Of a DNA stretch of 64,000 nt, positions 17,503-26,194 are shown in pieces (positions within the stretch are counted from its first letter, which is position 1; each line of letters opens with the position of its first letter). Under the pieces are notes generated by a model, which did no database searches, was not told where the DNA came from, and saw only the letters and a program-made list of their open reading frames with translations. Made by a program: the position numbers and the translations under genes. This stretch comes from Pusillimonas sp044464525 (GTDB lineage: Bacteria; Pseudomonadota; Gammaproteobacteria; Burkholderiales; Burkholderiaceae_B), in the NCBI RefSeq assembly GCF_044464525.1, contig NZ_JBIQLE010000012.1, positions 44,246 to 108,245 on the forward strand. Reading direction: 5' to 3'.

Positions 17503-18300
17503 ATGGCCTGGTTTCTTACATACTTTGCAATAGGAACGGCTGTCGGGTTTCTGGCGGGCCTGCTCGGCATCGGGGGCGGCATGACCCTGGTGCCCGTATT
17601 GGCCATCGTATTCACCGCCCAACAGATTGCTCCAGACCATGTGATCCACCTTGCACTGGGAACCGCCATGGCCTCCATCGTTCTGACGTCCTCCTCCAGC
17701 GGACTGCAGCACTACAAATTGGGAAACGTCGATTTAGACCTCGCCCGCAAGATCGCGCCCGGCATGGTGATCGGAAGCTTGGCCGCGACACTCGCTTCAG
17801 GATGGATACCACAAAAGCAGTTGGCCATGATATTCGCGGTGATCGTTTATGCGGGCGGCACACAGATATTGTTGAACAAACGCCCCCAGTCGACAGCCAC
17901 ATCCATCAGGTCTTCCATTGTCGTCATGGCCGGCGTGGCCATCGGCATACTCAGCGGCCTGGTGTCCGGCGGGGGGGCGTTTCTTACAGTGCCTTTCATG
18001 CTGTGGCACGGCGCATCGATCCACAGGGCCATCGGCACCGCGGCAACGTTAAGCATTCCAATAGCCGTCGTGGGAACAATTGGCTATGCAATTTCCGGCT
18101 GGCGAATCGACACATTGCCTGTAGACGCACTGGGCTTCATATCGCTTTCCGCGCTGGCGGGAATAGGCGCCGGCAGCATCCTGACCGCCCCGATGGGCGC
18201 ACGGCTTTCCAACCGGGTTCCGGTACGCTCGTTGCGCAGAATCTTTGCTTGCCTGTTATACGCGCTGGCAACAAAAATGCTGTGGACTTATTGGAGTTGA
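17503..18300 (+). CDS. TauE/SafE family membrane exporter
   Basis: A 265-residue membrane protein with about eight helices. The family hallmark FLAGLLGIGGGMTLVPVL (residues about 14-31) and its half-repeat SGLVSGGGAFLTVPFML in the second half identify TauE/SafE (TSUP) permeases, which move sulfite, sulfonates or other organic anions. ATG 17503 begins just before the first helix. It starts 19 bases after the MarR stop and is therefore likely co-transcribed with it, suggesting it exports an anion linked to the catabolic operon across the promoter. Confidence 0.88.
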   Translation: MAWFLTYFAIGTAVGFLAGLLGIGGGMTLVPVLAIVFTAQQIAPDHVIHLALGTAMASIVLTSSSSGLQHYKLGNVDLDLARKIAPGMVIGSLAATLASGWIPQKQLAMIFAVIVYAGGTQILLNKRPQSTATSIRSSIVVMAGVAIGILSGLVSGGGAFLTVPFMLWHGASIHRAIGTAATLSIPIAVVGTIGYAISGWRIDTLPVDALGFISLSALAGIGAGSILTAPMGARLSNRVPVRSLRRIFACLLYALATKMLWTYWS

Positions 18301-18320
18301 AGTATACTCCCCTGCAGTAT
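18301..18320. promoter_or_regulatory. FrmR-type operator
   Basis: AGTATACTCCCCTGCAGTAT has the layout of FrmR/RcnR-class operators: AT-rich arms AGTATA/CAGTAT on either side of a C-tract (CCCC). It directly follows the TauE stop codon and lies about 105 bases before frmA. The operon encodes its own FrmR, which supports the assignment. Confidence 0.6.
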
Positions 18321-18424
18321 GCAAAAATATCAAGCACCGACCGTGTCCACGCAGGTCTTCCCGCTATGTCAATCAAGCAGCCACACGCCGCTTGCTCTGT
18401 TCCTCTTTCTTTAAGGACCAAGCC

Positions 18425-19534
18425 ATGAAATCACGCGCAGCAGTAGCTTTCGAGGCCGGAAAGCCATTGGAAATCGTCCAGATAGATGTAGAGCCGCCCC
18501 GCAAGGGCGAGGTTCTCGTCAAGATCACAAGTACCGGCGTCTGCCATACCGATGCGTTCACGCTGTCCGGCGACGATCCCGAAGGTGTCTTTCCCGCCGT
18601 CCTGGGCCATGAGGGCGCAGGCATCGTGGTCGAAGTCGGCGAGGGCGTCACCAGCGTCAAACCCGGCGACCACGTCATTCCGCTATACACCGCCGAATGC
18701 GGCGAATGTTTGTTCTGCAAGTCGGGCAAGACCAACCTTTGCGTGGCCGTTCGCGCCACCCAGGGCAAGGGCGTGATGCCCGACGGCACCACGCGCTTCT
18801 CGTACAACGGCAAGCCCATCTACCACTACATGGGCTGCTCCACCTTCAGCGAATACACCGTCGTGGCCGAGGTCTCGCTGGCCAAGATCAACCCCGATGC
18901 CAATCCAGAGCACGTCTGCCTGCTGGGCTGCGGCGTCACCACCGGCATCGGCGCGGTGCACAACACCGCCAAGGTGCAGCCCGGCGACAGCGTGGCGGTG
19001 TTCGGACTTGGGGGCATCGGCCTGGCCGTGATCCAGGGCGCCCGCCAGGCAAAGGCGGGACGCATCATCGCCATCGACACCAACCCCGACAAGTTCGAAC
19101 TGGCCAAAGTCTTTGGCGCCACCGACTGCATCAACCCCAAGGATCACGACAAGCCCATCCAGCAGGTCATTGTCGAAATGACAGAATGGGGCGTTGACCA
19201 CTCCTTCGAATGCATCGGCAACGTCAACGTCATGCGCGCCGCCCTCGAGTGCGCCCATCGGGGCTGGGGCCAGTCGGTCATCATCGGCGTGGCCGGCGCG
19301 GGCCAGGAGATCTCCACCCGCCCCTTCCAGTTGGTTACCGGCCGCCGCTGGCTGGGCACCGCGTTCGGCGGCGTCAAGGGGCGCTCCGAGCTTCCCGGCA
19401 TGGTCGAGGACGCCATGAAGGGCGACATCGACCTCGCTCCGTTCGTCACGCACACCCTGCCGCTGGACGACATCAACGAAGCATTCGACCTGATGCACGC
19501 CGGCAAGTCCATCCGCACGGTGATCAACTACTAG
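18425..19534 (+). CDS. frmA: S-(hydroxymethyl)glutathione dehydrogenase (class III alcohol dehydrogenase)
   Basis: A 369-residue zinc-dependent dehydrogenase that oxidises S-hydroxymethylglutathione, formed from formaldehyde and glutathione, to S-formylglutathione with NAD; it also works as GSNO reductase. Seen are catalytic zinc ligands C40 and H62 (GVCHTD, GHEGAGIV), structural zinc cysteines C92, C95, C98 and C106, and the NAD-binding FGLGGIGLAVIQGARQAKAG. AAGGA lies seven bases before the ATG. No S-formylglutathione hydrolase (frmB) follows; it must be elsewhere in the genome. Formaldehyde might arise from demethylation reactions such as the P450 system of this window. Confidence 0.96.
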   Translation: MKSRAAVAFEAGKPLEIVQIDVEPPRKGEVLVKITSTGVCHTDAFTLSGDDPEGVFPAVLGHEGAGIVVEVGEGVTSVKPGDHVIPLYTAECGECLFCKSGKTNLCVAVRATQGKGVMPDGTTRFSYNGKPIYHYMGCSTFSEYTVVAEVSLAKINPDANPEHVCLLGCGVTTGIGAVHNTAKVQPGDSVAVFGLGGIGLAVIQGARQAKAGRIIAIDTNPDKFELAKVFGATDCINPKDHDKPIQQVIVEMTEWGVDHSFECIGNVNVMRAALECAHRGWGQSVIIGVAGAGQEISTRPFQLVTGRRWLGTAFGGVKGRSELPGMVEDAMKGDIDLAPFVTHTLPLDDINEAFDLMHAGKSIRTVINY

Positions 19535-19543
19535 CGAACTCGA

Positions 19544-19831
19544 ATGCCTCACTCGCCGGAAGACAAAAAGCGCGCCGTCACGCGCTTGCGCCGCATCAAG
19601 GGCCAGGCCGAGGCCCTTGAGCGGGCTGTCGAAGAAGGAACCGACTGCAGCGCCCTGCTGCAGCAGATCGCCGCGCTTCGGGGCGCGGCGAACGGCCTCA
19701 TGGCCGAAGTCCTCGACAGCCATCTTCGCGAGCTGTTCGGCACCTCAAGAATAGAATCAGCGAACGTACAGATCGATCCGGATGAAGAGATCGAAGCGCT
19801 AATGAAGATTCTGCGTACTTACCTTAAGTAA
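19544..19831 (+). CDS. frmR: formaldehyde-responsive repressor FrmR
   Basis: A 95-residue all-helical CsoR/RcnR-family repressor. The residues that sense formaldehyde in E. coli FrmR, Pro2 and Cys35, are both present (MPHSPE and EEGTDCSALLQQIAALRGA), as is H60 in LDSHL. It lies nine bases after frmA. Here the repressor follows the enzyme gene rather than preceding it as in E. coli, but the operon should still be self-regulated through the site at 18301. Confidence 0.93.
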   Translation: MPHSPEDKKRAVTRLRRIKGQAEALERAVEEGTDCSALLQQIAALRGAANGLMAEVLDSHLRELFGTSRIESANVQIDPDEEIEALMKILRTYLK

Positions 19832-19858
19832 GCAGGGTGAGCGACAATCTCAGCCTGC
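19832..19858. terminator. stem-loop between convergent frmR and livF
   Basis: GCAGGGTGAG (19832-19841) and CTCAGCCTGC (19849-19858) pair with one mismatch around a 7-base loop, immediately after the frmR stop and overlapping the last codons of the opposing ABC gene. There is no clear T-tract, so it may serve as a weak bidirectional terminator. Confidence 0.4.
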
Positions 19859-20536
19859 CAGCAGGTTGGCAAGATCGGATACCTGAATATCGGTCCGCAC
19901 CACACCTTTTTGCAATACGACAAGCCTATCAACCAGCGCTTCAAGAAAATTAAGATTTTGTTCGACGAGTATTATCGTCAGCTCACGCTGTTTGCGCAGG
20001 CCGTGTAGAACATCAATGATTTCGTCACGTATAGACGGCTGTATTCCTTCAGTGGGCTCGTCCAATAGAATCATTCGCGGATTTGAAACCAAGCAGCGCC
20101 CCAGCGCCAATATCTGCTGTTCGCCGCCCGACAGCACTCCTCCGATCCGATCCAGGATGGGCCGCAATCTGGGCAATGAATCGACTACCTCATCCACCAT
20201 GCTGGAGGCAGCCCTGACGGCTAGTGCGGCCATTTTGAGATTCTCGCGTACAGTCAGATCGGCATATATCCGGCGCCCTTGCGGCACATATCCCAGACCC
20301 ATTTTTGCACGGCGGGCCACTGGCAGACCATGGATAGGTCGCTGATCGAATTGGATGCTTCCGCGCTGGGTCTTTACTTCGCCCATTATTGTACGAAGCA
20401 AAGTTGTCTTGCCCATGCCGTTATGTCCGAACACTCCAAGAAACTCGCCCGCTTGAACATCCAGATCGACGCCGCTCAACACGGGTATACCAAGATAGCC
20501 TGAATATAAGCCCTGAACTTCCAGCAATGGTTTCAT
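19850..20536 (-). CDS. livF: ABC transporter ATPase, LivF type
   Basis: A 228-residue ATPase of the branched-chain amino acid / urea / short-amide importer class. Walker A is GHNGMGKTT, the signature LSGGEQQILALGRCL, and Walker B RMILLDEPTEGIQPS, with the EGIQPS variant that separates LivF/UrtE from LivG. Its ATG overlaps the LivG stop (ATGA). It is the last gene of a seven-gene minus-strand unit beginning with the RidA homologue. Confidence 0.92.
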   Translation of the reverse strand: MKPLLEVQGLYSGYLGIPVLSGVDLDVQAGEFLGVFGHNGMGKTTLLRTIMGEVKTQRGSIQFDQRPIHGLPVARRAKMGLGYVPQGRRIYADLTVRENLKMAALAVRAASSMVDEVVDSLPRLRPILDRIGGVLSGGEQQILALGRCLVSNPRMILLDEPTEGIQPSIRDEIIDVLHGLRKQRELTIILVEQNLNFLEALVDRLVVLQKGVVRTDIQVSDLANLLAG

Positions 20537-21252
20537 GCTTCCTGCCTTCCAAGATATACATTCTTGACCGTCTCGTCTTCCAACACGTCTTGCGCCATAC
20601 CGTCCATAAGCACCGACCCTTGGTTAAATACCACGATACGGCTTGCGATAGAACGGATGAACGACATGTCGTGTTCAACGACAATCAGCGCGCACTGGGA
20701 TGAGACTAGACGGACCAATTCGGCTAGCCGCCCCACCTCGTGCTGGGTAAGGCCGGCCGCCGGTTCATCCAGCAGTATGAGCTTCGGCTTAGGGGCCATC
20801 ACCATCGCCAGCTCGACCAACTGACGTTGACCATGGGCCAGCGTTTCGACCTGCTCACCAAGAATATCGACTATGCCAGTTTGCTCGGCGACCTCCCAGA
20901 GCCGGCCTTCCTGGAGCGGCCTTGGATGTACCCTACGCAACGACATCAACACATTCTCAGCAACGGACAACCCGTTGAAAACGCTTGGCACTTGTGTTTT
21001 TATGCCAATGCCAAGCCGTGCGATCTCATGCGAGGAAAGGGTGCTGAGCCTGTGATCTTCGAATAAAATTTCGCCCATGGTCGGCAAGACTTGGCCCGTG
21101 AGACATTTGAAGAACGTGCTTTTCCCAGCGCCGTTGGGGCCTATGATGCAACACAGCTCGCTCTGGCCGAGACGGAAATCGACGTTCGATAAGGCCGTTA
21201 CACCGCCGAAGCGCATCGTCAAGCCACGTACAGATACCAACTCAGACACCAT
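20533..21252 (-). CDS. livG: ABC transporter ATPase, LivG type
   Basis: A 239-residue ATPase with Walker A GPNGAGKST, the signature region LAHGQRQLVELAMVMAPKP (the LAHG form shared by UrtD-like proteins) and Walker B LILLDEPAAGLTQHE. Start 21252 has GAGG seven bases upstream and overlaps the end of LivM by eleven bases; a TTG eight codons earlier is unlikely. It pairs with LivF to power the importer. Confidence 0.91.
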   Translation of the reverse strand: MVSELVSVRGLTMRFGGVTALSNVDFRLGQSELCCIIGPNGAGKSTFFKCLTGQVLPTMGEILFEDHRLSTLSSHEIARLGIGIKTQVPSVFNGLSVAENVLMSLRRVHPRPLQEGRLWEVAEQTGIVDILGEQVETLAHGQRQLVELAMVMAPKPKLILLDEPAAGLTQHEVGRLAELVRLVSSQCALIVVEHDMSFIRSIASRIVVFNQGSVLMDGMAQDVLEDETVKNVYLGRQEA

Positions 21253-22303
21253 CGGAACGCCTCCGAAGAAACTCAACCTGGCGCCGAGTTCCGCCCAGTC
21301 TCATGAAGCTGGGCACAAGGCCGTTCGGAATCAACAATACAAACAGCAACAACACCGCCCCTGATATCAGCTCTGGATTCAAAACACCGCTTTTACCGAG
21401 GTAGCTGGACATAAGCTGGACAAACAAGCACCCTACGATGGGACCAAGCAAGGTTCCACGCCCGCCGATCAACACCCAGATGACGATATAAACTGTATTG
21501 GACAGACTGAACATATTGGGTGTGACCGTCAGGCAATTGGCGAACAACATCCCGGCCATGCCGGCCATCGCCGCCCCAACGCAAAACACAACCAGCTTGA
21601 CCACGCGAGTGTCGTATCCCAGAAGCGCCATCCTGGTTTCGTTTTCCCGAGCACCTACCATCGACTTCCCAAGGGTAGACCGCAAGAAGAACCTGCAACC
21701 GGCGTAGGTTATTCCCAAAGCCAGCACAATGATGCGAAAAATGGTCTCTATGGAAAACGGTTCGCTCAGGCTGCCTGACAGCGAAAGCTGGGGTGTCGCT
21801 GGTATGCCGTTGAATCCGCCCAACGGCACGACTCCGATACGATAAGCATCCCCTGCAGAGCCGTTCAGGAACTGCGTGAATATCAGTGTAATGGTCAAGG
21901 TTATGACGCCGACGTAGACATCTCCGATGCGGCCCCAGAATAGGAAATATCCCACCATCGCGGCAAACAAAGCCGGTAACAAAATAGCCGCCAGAGCCCC
22001 GATCAGAGTATTTTCCAGGTTCAAGGCAGCGATAGCGTAGACGTAACCGCCCAACCCGAAGAAGGCAGCTTGGCCCAGGCAGAAAATTCCCCCATATCCC
22101 CATACCAGTCCCAAGCTAAGTGACAAGATGCACATGCATACAAAGATGGATACTGTGATGAGGGTATAGATTTCGGCATATTGAGGCATCAACCACGCCA
22201 ACAGCCCGCATACAAACAGCGCCATGAACGCAGCGTATTCGGGCTGCCGACCTAAAATTTTACGGCGCTCATCCGCCGAAACAGGCAAGCTCTGGCTCGG
22301 CAT
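21242..22303 (-). CDS. livM: ABC transporter permease, LivM type
   Basis: A 353-residue permease with an N-terminal cytoplasmic stretch and about ten hydrophobic segments. Landmarks are SLGLVWGYGGIFCLGQAAFFGLGGY, the LivM/UrtC hallmark for this subunit, and GARENETRMALLGYDTRVVKLVVF, the ATPase-contact loop. Its ATG overlaps the LivH stop by one base (TGATG). The longer sequence and the GYGGIFCLGQ pattern are nearer to urea/amide carriers than to classic leucine carriers. Confidence 0.9.
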   Translation of the reverse strand: MPSQSLPVSADERRKILGRQPEYAAFMALFVCGLLAWLMPQYAEIYTLITVSIFVCMCILSLSLGLVWGYGGIFCLGQAAFFGLGGYVYAIAALNLENTLIGALAAILLPALFAAMVGYFLFWGRIGDVYVGVITLTITLIFTQFLNGSAGDAYRIGVVPLGGFNGIPATPQLSLSGSLSEPFSIETIFRIIVLALGITYAGCRFFLRSTLGKSMVGARENETRMALLGYDTRVVKLVVFCVGAAMAGMAGMLFANCLTVTPNMFSLSNTVYIVIWVLIGGRGTLLGPIVGCLFVQLMSSYLGKSGVLNPELISGAVLLLFVLLIPNGLVPSFMRLGGTRRQVEFLRRRSDGV

Positions 22304-23169
22304 CAGATTTTCCTCCCTTTGAATCGCCCCGTAATGCCTATCGGCAAGAAACGTAGCAACAAGATCGCGGCGCCAAGCAACGCGATTTCTCCCAATACCG
22401 GCGAGGACAAGAACGTAACCAGGCTATTCATTGAGCCAAAGAGCCCCGATGCCATGATGGTTCCGGTCAAAACGGATGGTCCCGCACATATCACCGTGAT
22501 AAACGCTTTGGCGATGTAAGCCAGCCCCATCGTGGGCGTGACGCTTGTCATCGGAGCTATCAACGCTCCGGCAAAGCCGGTCAGCATTGCCCCAGAAACG
22601 AAAGTGGCGCTGTAGACCCGACGTGGTTCCATCCCAAGAACTGCGGTAATGGCCGGGTCCTGCATCGTCGCGCGTGTTATCAGCCCAACCGAGGTGTGCC
22701 GTAACAGCTGATACAGCGCGACGAAAATGACGACCGCCAGTACGATTAATACCAACCCATAAGCGCTGAAAGAGTATCGGCCGATCGACACCGCCCCAAG
22801 GGGTGCTGAAATGCCGGTCACCGTATTGCCGAAGATCAGAGTGACCGCGCCCATCATGCATAAACTAAGACCCCAGGTAGCCAGCATGGTGTCGATGACC
22901 CGACCATACAGCCATCGTATAACGGCCCACTCGACCACCCAGCCAATCAACCCGACGACAAGAGGCGCCAACAAGAACGCCGCCAGCCAGAAGTTGACAC
23001 CATGATTAACCGCCAACACCGCCACATATGCGCCAATCATGAAAAACTCGCCATGAGCGAAATTAATGACGCGCATCATGCCAAAAATGACGGCCAGACC
23101 CACGCTCAGTAAAAAGAGCGTGGCGACCATGGACAACGTCTGTATGACCAGAACCAGTGTGTAATCCAT
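22303..23169 (-). CDS. livH: ABC transporter permease, LivH type
   Basis: A 288-residue permease with about eight helices. The motif GLAVIFGMMRVINFAHGEFFMIGAY (residues about 24-48) is the LivH/UrtB signature, and the loop ATMQDPAITAVLGMEPRRVYSATF contacts the ATPase. It starts 24 bases after the binding-protein gene. The channel partner is LivM, encoded downstream. Confidence 0.91.
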   Translation of the reverse strand: MDYTLVLVIQTLSMVATLFLLSVGLAVIFGMMRVINFAHGEFFMIGAYVAVLAVNHGVNFWLAAFLLAPLVVGLIGWVVEWAVIRWLYGRVIDTMLATWGLSLCMMGAVTLIFGNTVTGISAPLGAVSIGRYSFSAYGLVLIVLAVVIFVALYQLLRHTSVGLITRATMQDPAITAVLGMEPRRVYSATFVSGAMLTGFAGALIAPMTSVTPTMGLAYIAKAFITVICAGPSVLTGTIMASGLFGSMNSLVTFLSSPVLGEIALLGAAILLLRFLPIGITGRFKGRKI

Positions 23170-23193
23170 AAGAAACCCGTAATCAGTCAGTGG

Positions 23194-24417
23194 TTAAACT
23201 GGTGTGAATTGACGGTTTTCATTGGGATTCTTGAACAAGTCGCAGACGGCTGCCGTATCGGAGGGCGGTAGATTCTGATGGGTTTCACGTACCTCGAATT
23301 GCTGGTCTTTGGTTTCCGCAATATAGATATCATGAGATACGTGGTGGCTGGGGCCATGTACCGTCACTGAACCTGCCGGGCCGTCATAGCTCAATCCACT
23401 TTCAAGCGCCTCGGTCACGGCCATCCGCTCAGCGCTTCCAGCCTCTTTGACCGCTTTGGCCCAAAGCATTACCGCGTAGTAGCTCATGGCGGGCAGCTCG
23501 TTCATTGGCGCCGTCTTACTAGGCATATAGCGTTCGGCGCGCTCTAGAAAGGCCCTGTTCTCGGGCGTGTCAATGGCTGGAAAGTAGCAGGCGCTTGTCA
23601 ATATACCGTTGTGCTCTCTTGGGTTTGTGAATATTTGTTCGTTACCGGTGCCGAAAATGGTCGATGCCAGGCCGATGCGGTCATTCAAGCCCGCAGCCGC
23701 CCATTGCCTGTAAAAACCATTGTGATTGCTGCCAACCAGGTCCGCCATGACGAAATCAGGGTTCATGGCCTGGATTTTTTGAATCGAAGGGCCAAAATCG
23801 GTTTGCTCCAAGGGGAAGAACTCTACCCCCACCAAGGAGCCGCCATGCTCTTCGACGACTTGCTTGTGCCATTTGGTAATGATGTGGCCAAGGTTGTAAT
23901 CAGCAGCTACGGCGTATACCCGCTTACCGAATTTTTCCATTGCGTAGGGCACAATTTTTACGGCCTTTTGTCCTGGAGTCGTGCCAAGCATGAAGGTATT
24001 CCGGTCGCAAACGCCGCCTTCATACTGAGTGCTGTAGAAATACAAGGTGCGGTGCCGTGAGAGCAGTGGACGCATTACCTCTCGGGAAGCTGATGTTACG
24101 GCGCCAAACACGGCGCTCGCCTTGTGCCGTGTAGCGGCTTCTATCGCGTACTGCCCATACAACTGGTTGTTTGATTGTGTGTCGAACTCGACCAGCTCAA
24201 CCTTGCGTCCCAGCAAGCCGCCCGACTCGTTGATTTCATCGACAGCCATGGTGACCATACGAGCCATTGGGGTGCCATAGCTATCGAGCACCCCGCTCAG
24301 ATCGTAAATCGAAGCAATTTTTATAGTGTCGTTCTTCGCCAATATGCTTGGAGCATATGAAGCAGCAATGGTCGCTGCGCCGGCTTTTAGCAGGTTGCGT
24401 CGGTTATTTGAAAACAT
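23194..24417 (-). CDS. Liv/Urt-type substrate-binding protein with Tat signal
   Basis: A 407-residue periplasmic binding protein. The N-terminus MFSNNRRNLLKAG followed by a hydrophobic run is a twin-arginine signal, also common in UrtA and FmdD. The mature part follows the urea/short-chain amide type (IASIYDLSGVLDSYGTPMARM, FGAVTSASREVMRPLL, YFYSTQYEGG, ADYNLGHIITKWHKQ). Linkage to formamidase supports an amide or related small nitrogen compound as ligand. GGGGGAG lies six bases before the chosen ATG; an earlier in-frame start at 24432 has no such site. Confidence 0.91.
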   Translation of the reverse strand: MFSNNRRNLLKAGAATIAASYAPSILAKNDTIKIASIYDLSGVLDSYGTPMARMVTMAVDEINESGGLLGRKVELVEFDTQSNNQLYGQYAIEAATRHKASAVFGAVTSASREVMRPLLSRHRTLYFYSTQYEGGVCDRNTFMLGTTPGQKAVKIVPYAMEKFGKRVYAVAADYNLGHIITKWHKQVVEEHGGSLVGVEFFPLEQTDFGPSIQKIQAMNPDFVMADLVGSNHNGFYRQWAAAGLNDRIGLASTIFGTGNEQIFTNPREHNGILTSACYFPAIDTPENRAFLERAERYMPSKTAPMNELPAMSYYAVMLWAKAVKEAGSAERMAVTEALESGLSYDGPAGSVTVHGPSHHVSHDIYIAETKDQQFEVRETHQNLPPSDTAAVCDLFKNPNENRQFTPV

Positions 24418-24469
24418 GGTGGTCTCCCCCATTTATGGTGTCATGTAGTGCAGAACATCTTGCTCAAGT

Positions 24470-25450
24470 TCAGTCGAACAAGAACAAGCGGTTCAGGCCC
24501 TGCCCCGCGTCGGGCAAGTTGTTTTTGGCAACAATGCAATGCACGCCCTTGTGCCGGTTGACCGTTTGCGTGATGCGCAAATCGGCCGCAATAGAGCAAA
24601 AGGTGTAGGCGTCTTCACGTGACAAACCGGTGGTTTGCACAATAAGGTCGATCATTTCGCGCAACGCCGACCTAGCCGCGTCGTCAAGGTCTTCGTCAAA
24701 CGCCATGGTGATCAGATCAGTCTGAGTGACGGCCCGCGGACGCGTGAGCTGCCCTGCCTTGATCAGCCGAAACGTAAACGTTCCGGTGAGCGCGGTTTCC
24801 ACCGCCGTTAGACAGACTTCACCATCGCCCTGCAGGGCGTGGCCGTCTCCTGCCGAGAACAACGCCCCGGGCGTAAATACAGGAAACTGAATAGTGGCGC
24901 CAGCCCCTAGCTCTTTGTTGTCCATGTTGCCACCGAAGGCCCGCGGCTCGATGGACGAAAGACGGCCATGATGCAAGGGCGGCGCCACACCCATACAGCC
25001 GAAGAATGGGCGACATTGAAACTGTTGGCCCCAAGGCAATGAAACCTTGCCGCTGTCGGGGTCGATGGGCGTGTAGATTCGCCGGAAGTCGGGGTATTCG
25101 TCGGGCAAGGTGCCCAGTAATGGGATTTGAACGTTCCAACCCCAATCTTGCCGTAATGCGATCTTATTTACCTGAACCTGCAAAACATCTCCGGGCGTCG
25201 CGTCGCGAACGTAGATCGGTCCAGTCAGCAAGTGAGGGCCGGGCCCACCGGATTTTCCTTCAACCACCGCACGATGGTCTGGCAAAACCGTGTATCCACT
25301 ACCAGCCTGCGGCAGATCTTCGTGCTCTCCTGAGAGCGTCTCGATGGTGACAGTATCACCAGAATCGATTTCGAGGGCCGGTGGCCTGGTGGCATCCCAA
25401 TACCCCCAGCCAACCGACTCAGGCGTAGCCTCTAAAAGATGATGAGCCAC
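24470..25450 (-). CDS. acetamidase/formamidase family amidohydrolase
   Basis: A 326-residue enzyme of the FmdA/AmdA family, which hydrolyses formamide or acetamide to ammonia and the acid. Typical parts are DSGDTVTIETLSGEHEDLP near the N-terminus, the GPIYVRDATPGDVLQV strand, FGCMGVAPP, FGGNMDNKEL and SAGDGHALQGDGEVCLTAVE, which hold the metal-binding acids and histidines. It lacks a signal peptide and is cytosolic, so it should act on a compound brought in by the adjoining ABC importer. It lies 44 bases after the RidA gene. Confidence 0.9.
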   Translation of the reverse strand: MAHHLLEATPESVGWGYWDATRPPALEIDSGDTVTIETLSGEHEDLPQAGSGYTVLPDHRAVVEGKSGGPGPHLLTGPIYVRDATPGDVLQVQVNKIALRQDWGWNVQIPLLGTLPDEYPDFRRIYTPIDPDSGKVSLPWGQQFQCRPFFGCMGVAPPLHHGRLSSIEPRAFGGNMDNKELGAGATIQFPVFTPGALFSAGDGHALQGDGEVCLTAVETALTGTFTFRLIKAGQLTRPRAVTQTDLITMAFDEDLDDAARSALREMIDLIVQTTGLSREDAYTFCSIAADLRITQTVNRHKGVHCIVAKNNLPDAGQGLNRLFLFD

Positions 25451-25494
25451 TATCCGTCTCCTGTTTTTTATCGTTGCTCAACTAAGCAACATAT

Positions 25495-25911
25495 TCAGGC
25501 CGGCGCCCGAACGATGGACTCAAGCTCGAACAGAAAATCTTCCTTGACCAGCCGGTCGATCACCAGCAATGTGTTGGGCGGATACGACCCTCCTTCGAAC
25601 AGTTGCGGGAAAAGCTCTGCGCGTACCTTCATGAATATTTCGATGTGCTGCGAATGAACCAGAAACGTCGTGAACTTGATTACGTCCTTGAACCCCAACC
25701 CCATGCCTTTGAGCACATCTCCGAGGTTGCTGAACACTTGGCGCATCTGCGCTTCGAAGTCTCCTTTGCCAGCGACGCTACCGTCGGCGGCCACTGACAA
25801 CTGGCCCGCCACATACAGAACCTCGCCCCCGGTTACTCGGCCAACGTGTGAGTACAGCCCTTGCGCTGGACAAGCACCGGGAGGATTGAAATATTCAACC
25901 TGATTTGTCAT
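25495..25911 (-). CDS. RidA-family protein lacking the catalytic arginine
   Basis: A 138-residue member of the RidA/YjgF/UK114 superfamily, chorismate-mutase-like trimer fold. Seen are LYVAGQLSVAADGSVAGKGDFEAQ and VFSNLGDVLKGMGLGFKDVIKF. In active RidA a PAR(S) segment carries the arginine needed for imine hydrolysis; here the aligned segment is PPNTLLVIDRL, with asparagine (about N113) at that place. It therefore resembles the Rid4-Rid7 groups found in catabolic clusters rather than housekeeping RidA. AAAGGA precedes the ATG at 25911; the long frame upstream is not supported. It is the first gene of the amidase-Liv operon. Confidence 0.88.
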   Translation of the reverse strand: MTNQVEYFNPPGACPAQGLYSHVGRVTGGEVLYVAGQLSVAADGSVAGKGDFEAQMRQVFSNLGDVLKGMGLGFKDVIKFTTFLVHSQHIEIFMKVRAELFPQLFEGGSYPPNTLLVIDRLVKEDFLFELESIVRAPA

Positions 25912-26014
25912 CTCTATTCCTTTAAAAGCGCGTAGAACGTTCGAGCCCCAGATGGCCTGGGCCGTAGAATCCAACGCAATTCCGGGTGCTTTCCTGCCAC
26001 CCACAACTTCATTA

Positions 26015-26139
26015 TATTTTTTATACAATTTGAAGTAATGGGAGTTAACCCTGATGTATTTAAGGTAGAAAACCATAAATACTCTGCTTATCTTACAAAT
26101 TTTCCGGACCAAGCAAGAGCATAGAATATTTTATACAAT
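26015..26139. promoter_or_regulatory. two TTTTATACAAT repeats, possible GntR operators
   Basis: The divergent region between the RidA and GntR genes holds TTTTTTATACAATT (26017-26030) and ATTTTATACAAT (26128-26139), 111 bases apart in the same orientation. FCD-type GntR regulators commonly bind ATTGTATACAAT-like sites, and ATACAAT is one half of that. One copy lies near each of the two divergent genes. Confidence 0.45.
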
Positions 26140-26194
26140 ACCTAGTAAGCCGCTCATCAATTAAACTTGATGCTCCTTTACTAGACACACCGCC

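Noticed and set aside
18683..19723. 346-codon open frame antisense to frmA
   Set aside because: Shadow frame produced by the GC-rich third positions of frmA; composition is repetitive and no domain is visible.
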